Assembly (NCBI RefSeq): GCF_035046485.1 | Contig: NC_085137.1 | Location: forward strand, 11,982,252-12,046,251 | Reading direction: 5' to 3' | DNA length: 64,000 nucleotides | From: Aedes albopictus | Lineage: Eukaryota; Arthropoda; Insecta; Diptera; Culicidae | Made by a program: the position numbers and the translations under genes | Part shown: positions 10,406 to 21,539 of the stretch, one piece after another | Position numbering within the stretch: the stretch's first letter is position 1 | Layout of the letters: each line of letters starts with the position of its first letter | The notes under the pieces: generated by a model | The model's database searches: none | Seen by the model: the letters and a program-made list of their open reading frames with translations, nothing else | What the model was told of the DNA's origin: nothing

Positions 10406-13400
10406 GAGACGATGAGGAAGCTGCTGATGAGCAGCAGTCGTTACCTCAGGAGCAACAAGGAAATTCCTCATCAAGCAGCACTAGCAGTAGCACCAATTGT
10501 AGCGAAGTAGGCGGCGAAACAGAAATGATCAACTCACGGCCTGCTTCGGTTCAGAACGAAACGGAAGAGGAACCTGCAAACGAAACGAACGCCCCGGAAG
10601 AAGCGGCACCCTCGCCAGCTCCTTCTACAGCCACCCGTAGCAGTAGGACACCCTCGGTGGCATCACCTCCCCCTCCTCCTCCAACAACCGCTATGAGCGA
10701 ATCCGACTCAGAGCGAGGGGTCTCCTCTCCGGAGAAGATCGAAATCAAAGTCGAACCCGACTTTATGATCGACGAAAATCAAAGGTCTCCAGAGGAAGAT
10801 CACAACGAAGTGAGTAAATCTCCAGAGCTGAGCACCGGTCAGCTTCCCATGCTTAGACTGAATGCCGCCTTGGCCGCCGATCCAGCGACCAATCCGGACG
10901 CAAAAGATCTTAAGAATATCACAGCCGCCAATGATAGTCAATTCGAGAAGAACAGTGAATCGGATTACCAGTCGGTGGGCGGTCCGCCTGCGCAGGCAAT
11001 CATGCGCAAACCTAGCAAACCAGATAACATTACCATTCCGATCACCGTGGACCTACCGCCTCGGATACCAATGTACATGTGCGGTCCTTGTGGCATCCGG
11101 TTCTCATCGGCATCCACCCTGGAAGCCCACCAGACCTACTACTGTTCCCATCGGAAAGACGCCGACGAGAACAACGGAGGTGTGAAGAACGCCCATCCTA
11201 ACGACCCTAACAGTTCCGAACCGCCAGCTAAGGCGGCCAAAACCGGCAAGCAATACGCTTGCACCCAGTGTTCGTACAGTGCGGACAAGAAGGTCTCTCT
11301 AAACCGTCATATGCGTATGCATCAATCGTCACCGGCACCAAGTTCGAACACGTCCAACGGAGACGACAGTACCGCTAGTCAACAGCTTCAGCTGCAATTT
11401 CAAGTCCAAGCGGCCGCTGCTGCAGCCGCCGCAGCCGCTGCTCTTCAGCAACAACAACAACAGCAGCAGCAGCAACAACAACCGCCACCTCAGGTAGACC
11501 GGTATTGTTCCGATTGTGATATTCGGTTCTCCAGTACCAAAACCTACCGGGCGCACAAGCAGCACTACTGCAGTTCGCGGCATAGAGAAGGGTAAGTTTT
11601 ATTCTTCGGCTCCGTAAAGCACTATTCGCGATTGAGCCTTATTACATTTTTGCCTTTTTTAACTTACAGGCAATCGAATAACAGTACGCCGAAGCCGCAG
11701 CACAAATCCGGTTCACAGAGCCCTCCGGATGTTCCTAAAACGCCCCCGGTGGCTCCGCAGCAGCCGTTCCTGGCACTTCCAACCAACCCCATTATTGTGA
11801 TTCCATACTCGTTGATCCGCGGTGCCAGCGTCATCCCGGCACTATTGTAAGATCTCCTTTCATTTCCCAAAAGCCGTACAAATTCTAACCAACCTTATCC
11901 CCACAGATCAAGCCTCGCGCCGGGAATCTCCAATCCGGAGTCAGCCTGCTTCATCTTCCAGAACGGAGCGCTTCAGCCGATAGCCGTTTCTGCTGCAGCA
12001 GCCGCCGCAGCTGCAGCCAATGCAGCCGCTGCTGCCGCTGCGAGTGTACAACAGGCGCCGACGCCACATCAGCCGCCGCCACCGCTAGGGGGTTCCGGTT
12101 CTCATTCGCGGGTCCAAACGCCGAACGTCGGCGGCAGCGAAAGCAGTTCCAACAGTAACAACAGCACCGGCGAAGTCCTGAAAGCCGTCAACAAACGGGA
12201 CAATGTCAAGTGAGTTTCTTGCGAGTTCTTCATTGTAGCTAAGAGACTTACGATCCTTTTTTACAGAGAATCTTCCACCCCGCTGGACCTATCTGTGCGA
12301 GGAGGTAATCTCCGCGAGCGATCGCTATCGCTCTCCTCAGCCATATCAGTCGAACAGCTCCGCATGGACTTCGATAGCCTGATGGAAGGCAAAGAGAATC
12401 TCTCGGTCAGTGGTGACTCCATCACGCCTGAGCAGATCGTTTGTGCTCCATCACTTCCCGGAAGTCCACCGCTAACGCCGTCGCCGAAACGGCGGTCCAA
12501 CAGCCCTCGAGGTGGAGGTGGTGTAGGTGGCTCCGGAAGTGGAGCCGGTTCCCGGGGTGACCGTGACGGTTCCGTATCCATATCTCCACTTACATTACAG
12601 CAACAGCAACAACTGCTAATGCGTCCTCTACTTCCGGCGGACATTGCCCTGCGGCTCTCGGCAGCTGACCCAGCACTTAATCTCAATCTCAATATACTTC
12701 CCAACTCGTCTCTGCTCACTCAAAAAGGAGTCGAGCTTGCCCTCCGGCTTTCATCAGGCTCCAACAGTAACTGCGTGGATCCTACTTCGAAAAACCTCTC
12801 GCAGCCGCAGATGTCTCCTCTGTTGAACAGCATTTCACCGACCAACAACGTCCAGGTTCCGGTCCTCCCGAGCACTCCTCAGATCTTCGTCAAACAGGGT
12901 GACTCCAAGTGCAAAGAGTGCAATATAGTCTTCTGCAAGTACGAGAACTACTTAGCCCACAAGAAGCACTACTGCTCCGCTCGGAATCTGGATCCGGACG
13001 AGGACAACCCGAAAACTAGTCCTCCAATATCTCCGCAAGCTGCGAGTCCTTCCACGCCGACTGGCGCTGCCGCGTCGGTGCTTGGCGGTGGTGCGCGAAG
13101 TTCCGGCGGTGGTCCACCGGTTGCCTATCAACAGCTGATTTGTGCGGCCTGCGGCATCAAGTTCACATCCCTGGACAACTTGAGTGCCCACCAGATGTAC
13201 TACTGTCCGAAGCGAGTGGATGTACAAATTCCGGTAAGTTCTTGATTGCTCGCGATATTTCCGAAGATTTTAACTATTCCCCGTTACAGACGGCTGTGGT
13301 ACCGCAGAAAGAACGCTGCTCCAAGTGCAAGAGCATGCACGAACCGGGACAGCCCTGCACCGTGGCCGGACAGGGAGCTTACAAGTGTCCCATCTGTGAA

Positions 13401-14973
13401 ACGATTAGTCCAAATTCGACGGAAGCTCGCCGCCACATGGATACCCACGGTGGTGTGAAGGCGTTTCGGTGCACAATCTGTCGCTACAAGGGCAACACGT
13501 TGCGGTAAGTTTTGTAGGGATAATCACTGGTGATCAGCAGTTCTGCTTTTCCTGAGTACATGTACGATACTTCTTATTATTGTATCAATGCTTCAATGTC
13601 AACTCCTCTCTTCGATACCCTTAAATCCAGCGATAATCTTTCTACAGAAAACGTTTCTGGGCCCATAACCTCAACTGTTTTCTGTTGTCCACACTATCTG
13701 AGTATCTCTAGAAGTTACTCAAAAAATGTCATCTGTGTTACGAACGCTCAAACTATTACGACAAAGTTACTTAGAAAGCTCCGTAGTACCACAGCCAGGC
13801 CTCTGATCTCTAAAAGCATCCACTAAACCGATTTTTTGATAACTTTAAACAACTCCTTCGTTTACAGCGGTATGCGAACTCACATCCGGATGCATTTTGA
13901 TAAAAAGACGAACGATTTCAACGAGGAGAACTACATCACGTGTATCCTGGAGGAGGACGGTATCGAGATACCTCCGGCCGCAGCTGTAGCGTCCGCAGCA
14001 GCTGCAGCAGCCGCCGTTGCCGCTGCAGCCGCCACCACAGCACAACTGATGAATCAAGCTGTGGCAGCGGCACAAGCTGCCAGTCAGCAGCAGCAACTGC
14101 CATCTACACGTCACATGGAGAACAACAGCAGCAGTCCCTCGGGGCAGCTTCATTACTGTGAACTCTGTCCGTATTACTCCGCCTACAAACTGAATGTGGT
14201 AAGTGAAACTTGTGTATGGAGGATTGATACGAGTTATACTGAAACCTCCTTAACTACTTTCAGGCGAAACATATCAAACTCATCCATGGTCGGGAACGAC
14301 CCCCCAGCAATTCTCCGTTGATCGGCGAAGGAGGTGAATCTTTAATCTTCAACGGAGACAGCGGCAACTCGACGCCACGTCCTCCGGTCAGCAGCACTCC
14401 AGGACCCAACGTCAACAGGTGAGTAAGACTAGTTCATCTATCCACGTGGTAAACCAACTAATACCGCCTTACCCTCACAGCAGTCTCATCAAAACCGAGC
14501 CCGAGGATGACCGACCAGACGATACCGACGTCGACGTTGACGTAGTCCTAGAAGAACCCGAAGTGATCATCAAAACTGAAGTTCCGGAACAGCCGGCGAA
14601 CCAACTGATGGGCTCGCCACCTCCGCCTCCCCTTGTTCCAAGTCAACCCCAGCATAAAGTCAAACCCCTGCAATCCATCGGTGCCGGAAGTCTCAAAAAA
14701 TCCCCAAACCACCAATCCCAGACCAAGACTCCGTCGCCTCCGGGCTACATCGGAGAGATCAACCACAGCGGACCGAACTACTGCGACGCGTGCGACATAA
14801 CCTTCAACTACGTCAACACGTTCATTGCCCATAAAAAGTTCTACTGCAAGAACAGCCAACAGGACGGCGGTGCCGGAACAGCCGGAGGGGCTCCCGCGAG
14901 CCTTCGAGCGGCGTCCGCTGGTTCGCCAAACAACGTGGTCGCCGTATCCAGGGCAACGGAAACGTCAGTTTAG
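10406..14973 (+). CDS. ush: FOG-family zinc-finger cofactor, u-shaped homologue, 3' exons
   Basis: Eight exons with consensus splice sites keep one frame: 10406-11591, 11670-11846, 11907-12209, 12267-13233, 13290-13504, 13868-14198, 14264-14418 and 14481-14973. They encode about 1274 residues ending at TAG (14971-14973). The first exon opens mid-codon, so the true start is upstream. There are nine zinc fingers. Five are C2HC with the FOG-type ending H-x5-C (starting YMCGPCGIRF, RYCSDCDIRF, SKCKECNIVF, LICAACGIKF, NYCDACDITF) and four are C2H2 (YACTQC, YKCPIC, FRCTIC, HYCELC). PLDLS in exon 4 matches the CtBP-binding motif. In Drosophila, Ush binds the GATA factor Pannier through C2HC fingers and modulates it in blood, heart and bristle development; that role is carried over by homology. 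Poly-Ala and poly-Gln tracts (11411-11490, 11993-12045, 13975-14040) interrupt the protein. Confidence 0.93.
12280..12294 (+). other. CtBP-binding motif PLDLS in ush
   Basis: The exon at 12267 reads K-ESST-PLDLS-V in frame. PxDLS is the known docking motif for the CtBP corepressor, and FOG proteins carry one between their fingers. It supports the family call independently of the fingers. Confidence 0.85.
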
Positions 14974-16560
14974 AAACCAAGCAGGCATTGCCTTCCATCG
15001 TTGGGTTCGTTTCCAATGCATCCAACAACAACAATGGTAGGTAGCTATACGTGCTCTGCATTCTATACTAAATCTATGATGATAGGTCGAATAGTCGAAA
15101 GACCGAAAAGTTGAAAGACAAAAGGTCGAAAGTTGAAATGAAAGGGGGAAAGGTCGAACATTTACCTTTTTGGTTCGGCCTCTTGCCCATTAATCTTGTG
15201 GGAGAATCGATGACGAAAGGTCGAACAACAAAAGGACGAATTTGTTTTCGATGTTTTGTTCGTCAACCTTTTGTCCCTAAACCATGTGGGAATAGAGGCA
15301 ATTGTATACGGAGGAACCTAAAATTTCGGAAAGAAAGAATTTATCAATTCATTCATTAAGTATACGGTTTATCTGATGAATATATCACACAATTTCCCTT
15401 ACACAAAGTTGTTAAAGGGACATTTCTGTGTTGAACTATGTAATTGTATGAAGCTGCTCCTAGGATTAGCCACGGAATCTTAATTCATTTTTAAGCCTAT
15501 CTAAGCTTAAAACGTAACTGTTAGATGGATTAGTGTTAAAAAAGCTCATACGCTGTACAATAATATGGTTTACAAAAATCATACAAATTATATCGCAGTT
15601 CCAGCCGGAGGAGGAAGCAATCTGACACTTTGACCTTCTTCCACCTAATTTTAAGTTAGTTCCAAATACTTTAGTTTAAAAATTTTGTTTTTAATGTTGC
15701 GGATGCGTTTATTACCAAAGTTATAGCGAGTTGTTTGTTTAATTGTCAATTTTAGTTATATAACATAAAATACGTATAACTTCCAATTTGAATCAAGACT
15801 TAAGCGATATTTGCATTTAGTAGAAACTAGCGTCTTAAACCCTATCGTAAATAAGTGGGATGTACATCTGTGTAAAGTAGCGAAGCGCAAGCAAAACACT
15901 AAAACTTAAGCTCGAATTTAACCTAATCAAATCAGAATAGAATTCAATAAAAAACAGGATGAAGCACAGTAGTTTACCAACATACAAACAAGATTTCTTT
16001 TTTTCTCCTACTCTAAGCTTATAAACTTAATCAAATCTAAAAAAAAGAAAAAAACGATAATAGCGAATGAGAAGGCCATATTGACGTGCATGGATGTCGA
16101 ACCACGATTACCACACAAATACCACTACGTTAGAGAAAACAAAGAATCGAAACCCTCATAAACCAACACTTACACTTGCACATTCTCAACAGGTGGTTTG
16201 ATTCTGTAATCTCTGTTTTTTGAAAAAAACCGGAAAATTCCCAAGCATTGAAAAAATATCCAAACATGTCTAACCCAAATTTATCGGCGCTGTAAAAAAA
16301 AACAAAACAAACATAATCAATGGGGAAGTAAAAAGAAAAGAAGTGTAAACTTGAAAATTAATACAAACACACGCATAGAATCAAATGACAATAAATTATT
16401 ACTTATCAAGTGTAACAAAACAAAAATGGGGAAACTGCAAAGAATATCGTGTCGTGTAGGAAAAAAAACATGAGGAAATGAAGAAAAGAACATCTTGAAA
16501 ATCAATCAATCACGAAAGCATGATGATGGTTCAATAATAAATTAACAAATACTGAAACTG
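14974..16560 (+). other. Probable ush 3' UTR
   Basis: AT-rich sequence after the ush stop without coding potential. AATAAA signals lie at 15946-15951, 16390-16395 and 16536-16541, so alternative 3' ends are possible. A patch of about 200 bp (15080-15290) repeats GGTCGAA/AAAGGTCGAAAG motifs and looks like a small inserted repeat within the UTR. The exact transcript end cannot be fixed from sequence. Confidence 0.6.
15080..15290. repeat. GGTCGAAAG-motif repeat patch
   Basis: AGGTCGAA, AAAGGTCGAAAG and GAAAGGTCGAAC recur at short spacing, with CGTCAACCTTTTGTCC (inverse sense) near the right end. This suggests a small foldback-like insertion. No target duplication was found. Confidence 0.45.
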
Positions 16561-16819
16561 CGCAGGTTTTCCGTACTGGTAGTGGCCGTATCACATCCGT
16601 TTGGACGCAAATGGTTAATCAATTTTGAGGCTCATTTTCAGCATACCTTCTATACACCAATCGAAAATCACATAAAAAGTAGACTCTTCTTTCTAACTGT
16701 TGATACGATAGCTTGAATTTATTAAACAGTTGATTGAATTTTTCGCAGAGAACACCTCCCCTCTTTTACCGCTTCGCTTAGACCATACGGGCTCATGACA
16801 CATATTCCCAATTTATAGA

Positions 16820-17985
16820 AAAATCTCTAGGCATATTTCTGGAATCTCGCTAAAAATCCTGCCTGGAGTACACAAATTTGCATAGTAATTCCTGTAGTTA
16901 CTCTTTGATTTATGATGTGATCCCTGTAAGAAGTTCAGGACTCATGAGAAATGCCAAAATATTCCAGTAATCCCCTGAGAATTGAAAATTTATTCTTGGA
17001 AGAGTACTTTTAGGAATCTGTAGTAGTAATCACAGGATCCTCGTTAGAGGATCCTCCAGATTTTTTTTCCAAAAATTCCTCTAGAAAAGCTTCCATGGGT
17101 TTCCACAAAACATCCTCCATAGATTTTTCAAAAAACCGTGCAAAAGTTCATTCAGAAAATCATCTTGAGATTTCTTCGGAAATGCATTTGGAGATTCTTT
17201 AAAACAACATCAAAGGTTCTTGCGGATATTTTACCAAGGATTTCTTCAGAAACTTTTCCACAGACTCCTTCAGAAATTTTTCCAAGTTTATTTTTAGAAA
17301 TTTCCCTGTAGATTCCTTCCTAAAATTTTCCTATGAGATTCGTCCATGAAGTAGTCTAAAAAAATCGAAATCTTGCATTGATTTCTTACAAAATTATTCC
17401 ATGGATTCTTTCAGAAATTACTCCAGCAATTCGGTCATAGAATATGCCAAAGTTTTTTTTACAGAAACTTCTTTGGGTATCTCTCCAAAAAATATTTTAG
17501 ATAGATTTGTTTGAGTACCTTCTGAAACTACCCCAAGATTTATCATTAGGCTTTTTTCTAGGAATTCGTTTAAAAAAAAATTATCGGAAATATCTTCACG
17601 GATTTTTTTCCGAATTTTCTACAGGGGTTTCTTTAGATTCTTTTTCAAATAATCTTTCATAAATCCTTCCAGTGATTTCTTCAGACAATTTTCTTTCAGA
17701 AATTAGCTCAAGTATTTCTTCGAGGATTCTACCAGAGTTTTTTGCAGGAATTACTTTAAGGATTCTATTGGAAATTTCCAAATGTTCATCCAGAAAAATA
17801 CTCCTTCAAATATTCCTCGATGTATTACCCCAGAAATTTTTCCGGCATTCCTTCTAAAGATAACTCCAATAATTTCTCCATGGATTTGTTTAGGAAATTT
17901 ATTGAAACATATTTCCTTGGAATGCCTACGGAAATTTTTTAAGAAATAATTCAAGAGTTTTTTCAAGGGATCTTTGCAAAGGCTT
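16820..17985. repeat. Decayed GAATTC-type repeat tract
   Basis: TTCAGAAATT, CCAAGGATT and TTCTTC-rich units recur irregularly. These are the reverse-strand appearance of the same repeat family. ORFs here are low-complexity Ser/Phe/Ile or Glu/Lys and not genes. Confidence 0.65.
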
Positions 17986-17988
17986 GTA

Positions 17989-18196
17989 TTGCTGTGTGCA
18001 TTCAAAATGCAAATACCAAATGCGGGAGCACCAAATGCGGTAAGATTTTTTAACAAGTAACCCGATGTCAGTGGGAGCTTTCAAATCCCAGGGTGGCGAT
18101 GATATTGGATATGGTTGCTACGTTGCCTTTGGTAACATGTGTTACCGCGTTTGAAGCGCATTTGGGCACCGTTTGCATCTTGAACGCACACTGCAA
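17989..18196. mobile_element. MITE with TA target duplication
   Basis: The left end TTGCTGTGTGCATTCAAAAT mirrors the right end, which in reverse complement begins TTGCAGTGTGCGTTCAAGAT. Both sides are flanked by TA (17987-17988 and 18197-18198). The size is 208 bp with no coding capacity. TA duplication suggests mobilisation by a Tc1/mariner-type transposase. Confidence 0.75.
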
Positions 18197-18198
18197 TA

Positions 18199-21127
18199 TA
18201 TGGGTCATTCCACGCCAAGTGACCGACCGCTTGCAATCGACCATCACGGATTTGAACCAAATTTGGCTGAAACATTTGTTTAGATGGAAAAAGAAAAAAT
18301 CCAAATTTTGGTGCCGATCGGATCACCCCTTGGTCCGTGGCAGCACCCCTCGTTTTGGCCGATATGAAAATTATCCTCTCTTTTTTTTTATTTTTATAAT
18401 TGAAACGATTGCACCTACACATTTTCGACCTTCGGCTTTTTTAAAGGAAATCGTTCAGGGAATCCAGAAAAAATATAACTTTTTTGATACAGTGTTGCCA
18501 GATATCATATTTTTTAATAATAAAACTAAAAATCGATTTTTTTCAAAATACGTATATTTTGATTTTAAAAATTTTGATTCCATCGTGTTTATCAGACGTT
18601 TTTCGATCGAAAAAGCTTAACGCCCCAAGATAATTTGCGTCGTTCCTGAGATATAACGTTTTTAAGAAAAAATATTCATTTTTTCATATAAAGTATCATA
18701 TAAAATCAGGTGCAGTTTATAAATTTCGTAAAAAAAACATTGTTCGATGCCATATAATCACGTTTTGTGCTGATTTGAACAGTATCGAGTATAAAAAGGA
18801 TTAAAAAAATTGTGACAGTGTTGCCAGTTTACCTTTTTTATTATACCATGAAACCTAACCTTCAAGTGTTTGACAATATACAGGTTATTCTGAAAAATCG
18901 CACCATGTGTTTTGCAAGATGTGTGAACAAGATAAAACCAATACACATCTTCTCTAACGACCCTGTTGTTGACGTTTTCTTCACAGCAAACAGACGTAAC
19001 ACCTAGAAAAAATTTCGCGAAAATCCATCGCCTAGTTCACTCTAGGTGAAACGTCTAACACTTAGAAAAATGATGTGCGCACCTCTGGTTGTGAAAACTA
19101 CAACTATAAAGGTTTTAAAAGATCGTTAAAACCGTGGTCGTTTTCAATGTTACGTCTGTTTGTCTGTGTTGCCACACATGTCATTTTTATTGTAAACATC
19201 TAATTTACACGAAAGCTTTCGTAAATAGATAACACCAAATAAAAACAAATGATTTCTGTTTTTTATACATAACGAGCACATTTGGCAACACTGCATGAGT
19301 ATGAGCATAGATGGCAACACAGTTCATAATTGCTACTCCATGGTTAATCGAACGATTGTCGCTTTAGTTTGTGTGTTTGCTTATCAGCGACGACAGCAGC
19401 CACTTCGATCACTCACCAGCATTCTTCACCATTCGCCATTCATTCATTCGCTTGCGATCAAAACTGCGACGAACGGCAACGAATATCCATGTCAAGCAAC
19501 TTGCGCATGGCTTTCCACTGGTGATGGGGTTGCGTTCTTGATCACAACAATCCGTTTGCTGCATCTTTCTCGATTCGATTCAGCAAAGAGGAATGAACAT
19601 GAATGGAGTGAGGCGAATATACCGATCCTTAATATGATACTATACATTGTCGATCTGGGAGTCTTTTCCATGCAAAAAAAAGCCTAAGAAAAGTAGGCTC
19701 TAGGAAGCAAACGCCACTAATCCATTTCACTCAGAAATTTTTGTTCATTCTTCGCCACGAAGAACAGACAAAAACTCATACCATATGCAATCACATCAAT
19801 AAACAACACAATAATCAACACTGTTCTTCACTTCTCTGCCCGGGACAATAAAGGACATGATCTATTATTCTGCAATCCAGTAAGAATAAACGCAATACTA
19901 AGCATCCCTGCACCTATTGTTTGCGTTTCCGCTAAATACTAGCATACTTGGCAACACTGCCGTAAAAATCAATCAAAAGATATTTTTACAGGGATTTTTA
20001 TAAGGAGTTGGACCTTCGAATATAAAATAAAAATACTGAAGTCTGAGCTACCAGTTGCGCGACGATGCGTAGTATCTAATATTATCTAATTCCAAAGGAT
20101 ATCATACTTCATATTTTATCATTTTCCATATTTTCAGGTTCAGCTTCTGAAATTAGCTGTGGGTCATTGAATGTAGTTATATCGAAATGACATTTTCAGC
20201 ACTGTTGCTTATGAATACACTCATCAAATATTTTCCTGAATATATTTTACGTCGATGTTGACAAATGTACTAAACCTAAATAAAAAAATACTTTTGGCTT
20301 GTTAATTAGATTTCATACTAATGTTCTAGTAAAATTAAGATTTCTACAATAAATATTACATATTTGGCAGCACTTCTGTTCAGATAATGTGAAAATATAT
20401 GAAATTTGTTTAGAATTGATGACCTCAATAGATATTTTTTTTAGTTCAACAGGTTATGCTAGTCCATTACGATAGACTCATAATTGATGAACTGGCAACA
20501 CTGTAACATTTTTTTAATCCTTTTTATACTTGATATTGTTCAAATCAACACAAAACGTCTTTATATGGCATTGGACAATTTTTTTTGCGAAATTTATAAA
20601 CTGCACTTGATTTTATATGATACTTTATATGAAAAAATGAATATTTTTGCTTAAAAACGCTATATCTCAGGAACGACGCAAATTACTTAGGGGAGTTAAG
20701 CTTTTTCGATCGAAAAACGTCTGATAAACACGATGGAATCAAAATTTTTAAAATCAAAATATACGTATTTTGAGAAAAATCGATTTTTAGTTTTAAAATT
20801 GAAAAATATGATATCTGGCAACACTGTATCAAAAAAATTATATTTTTTCTGGATTCCCTGAACGATTTCCTTTAAAAAAGCCGAAGGTCGAAAATGTGTA
20901 GGTGCAATCGTTTCGAATGATAACAATAAAAGAAAGGGAGGATAATTTTCATATCGGCCAAAACGAGGGGTGCTGCCACGGACCGAGGGGTGATCTGATC
21001 GGCACCAAAATTTGGATTTTTTCTTTTTCCATCTAAACAAATGTTTCATCCAAATTTGGTTCAAATCCGTGATGGTCGGTTTCAAGTTTTCACATTTTCT
21101 CGGTCACTTCATATGGAATGACCCATA
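18199..21127. mobile_element. 2.9-kb foldback element with ~640-bp inverted arms
   Basis: Left arm (about 18200-18835) and right arm (about 20485-21127) are close inverted copies, starting ATGGGTCATTCCA and ending TGGAATGACCCAT. Landmarks in both are GATTTGAACCAAATTTGG, CACATTTTCGACCTTCGG and TTTTTCGATCGAAAAAGC (or complements). The spacer (18836-20484) is AT-rich, has no transposase and contains a smaller MITE at 18982-19168. Identical 120-residue ORFs in each arm are expected from arm identity and are not counted as genes. The superfamily is unknown and no clear target duplication was seen. Confidence 0.75.
18982..19168. mobile_element. Small MITE, CAGACGTAACA ends
   Basis: The ends are CACAGCAAACAGACGTAACA on the left and, in reverse complement, CACAGACAAACAGACGTAAC on the right, enclosing 187 bp. 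A related element with the same terminal motif is at 54481-54727. It sits in the spacer of the larger foldback element. Confidence 0.65.
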
Positions 21128-21539
21128 TGCGTTACATTGAAATATTGCCCAGAAATTTTATTATAAATTCCCCAACATTTTTTAATTCTATAAATTCAAC
21201 CAAGAATTTTCGAAAAGTTTCTCCAAGGAGCTCTAAAGAAATGCCTCGTCAGTTATCGAACTTTTTTTCCGAAACCTACAAGAAATTTCGTCAAGTATTT
21301 CCCTATAAACACCCCTTAATCGTATCATTGAATTTTACCAAATAACAAGTTTGGTTAACTGGCTAAATTTTGTGATTTTCATTCATGGAATAAAAAAATA
21401 ACATGCTGGATATGCTGGTAGGGAAAGAGAAGGAATTTCTAGCACCATATGCTGCTATCGAATATAGTAATTTAAAAACAATGAGTTTTCACTAGTTATC
21501 ACTTCAAACAAACGTCATGCTAAGAGCAAAAAAAACCTG
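21128..21539. other. No gene seen
   Basis: AT-rich sequence with scattered decayed repeat motifs and no supported feature. Confidence 0.4.

Noticed and set aside
18239..18620. Conserved ORF shared with 20696-21085
   Set aside because: The conservation follows from the two inverted arms of a foldback element; no domain is seen.
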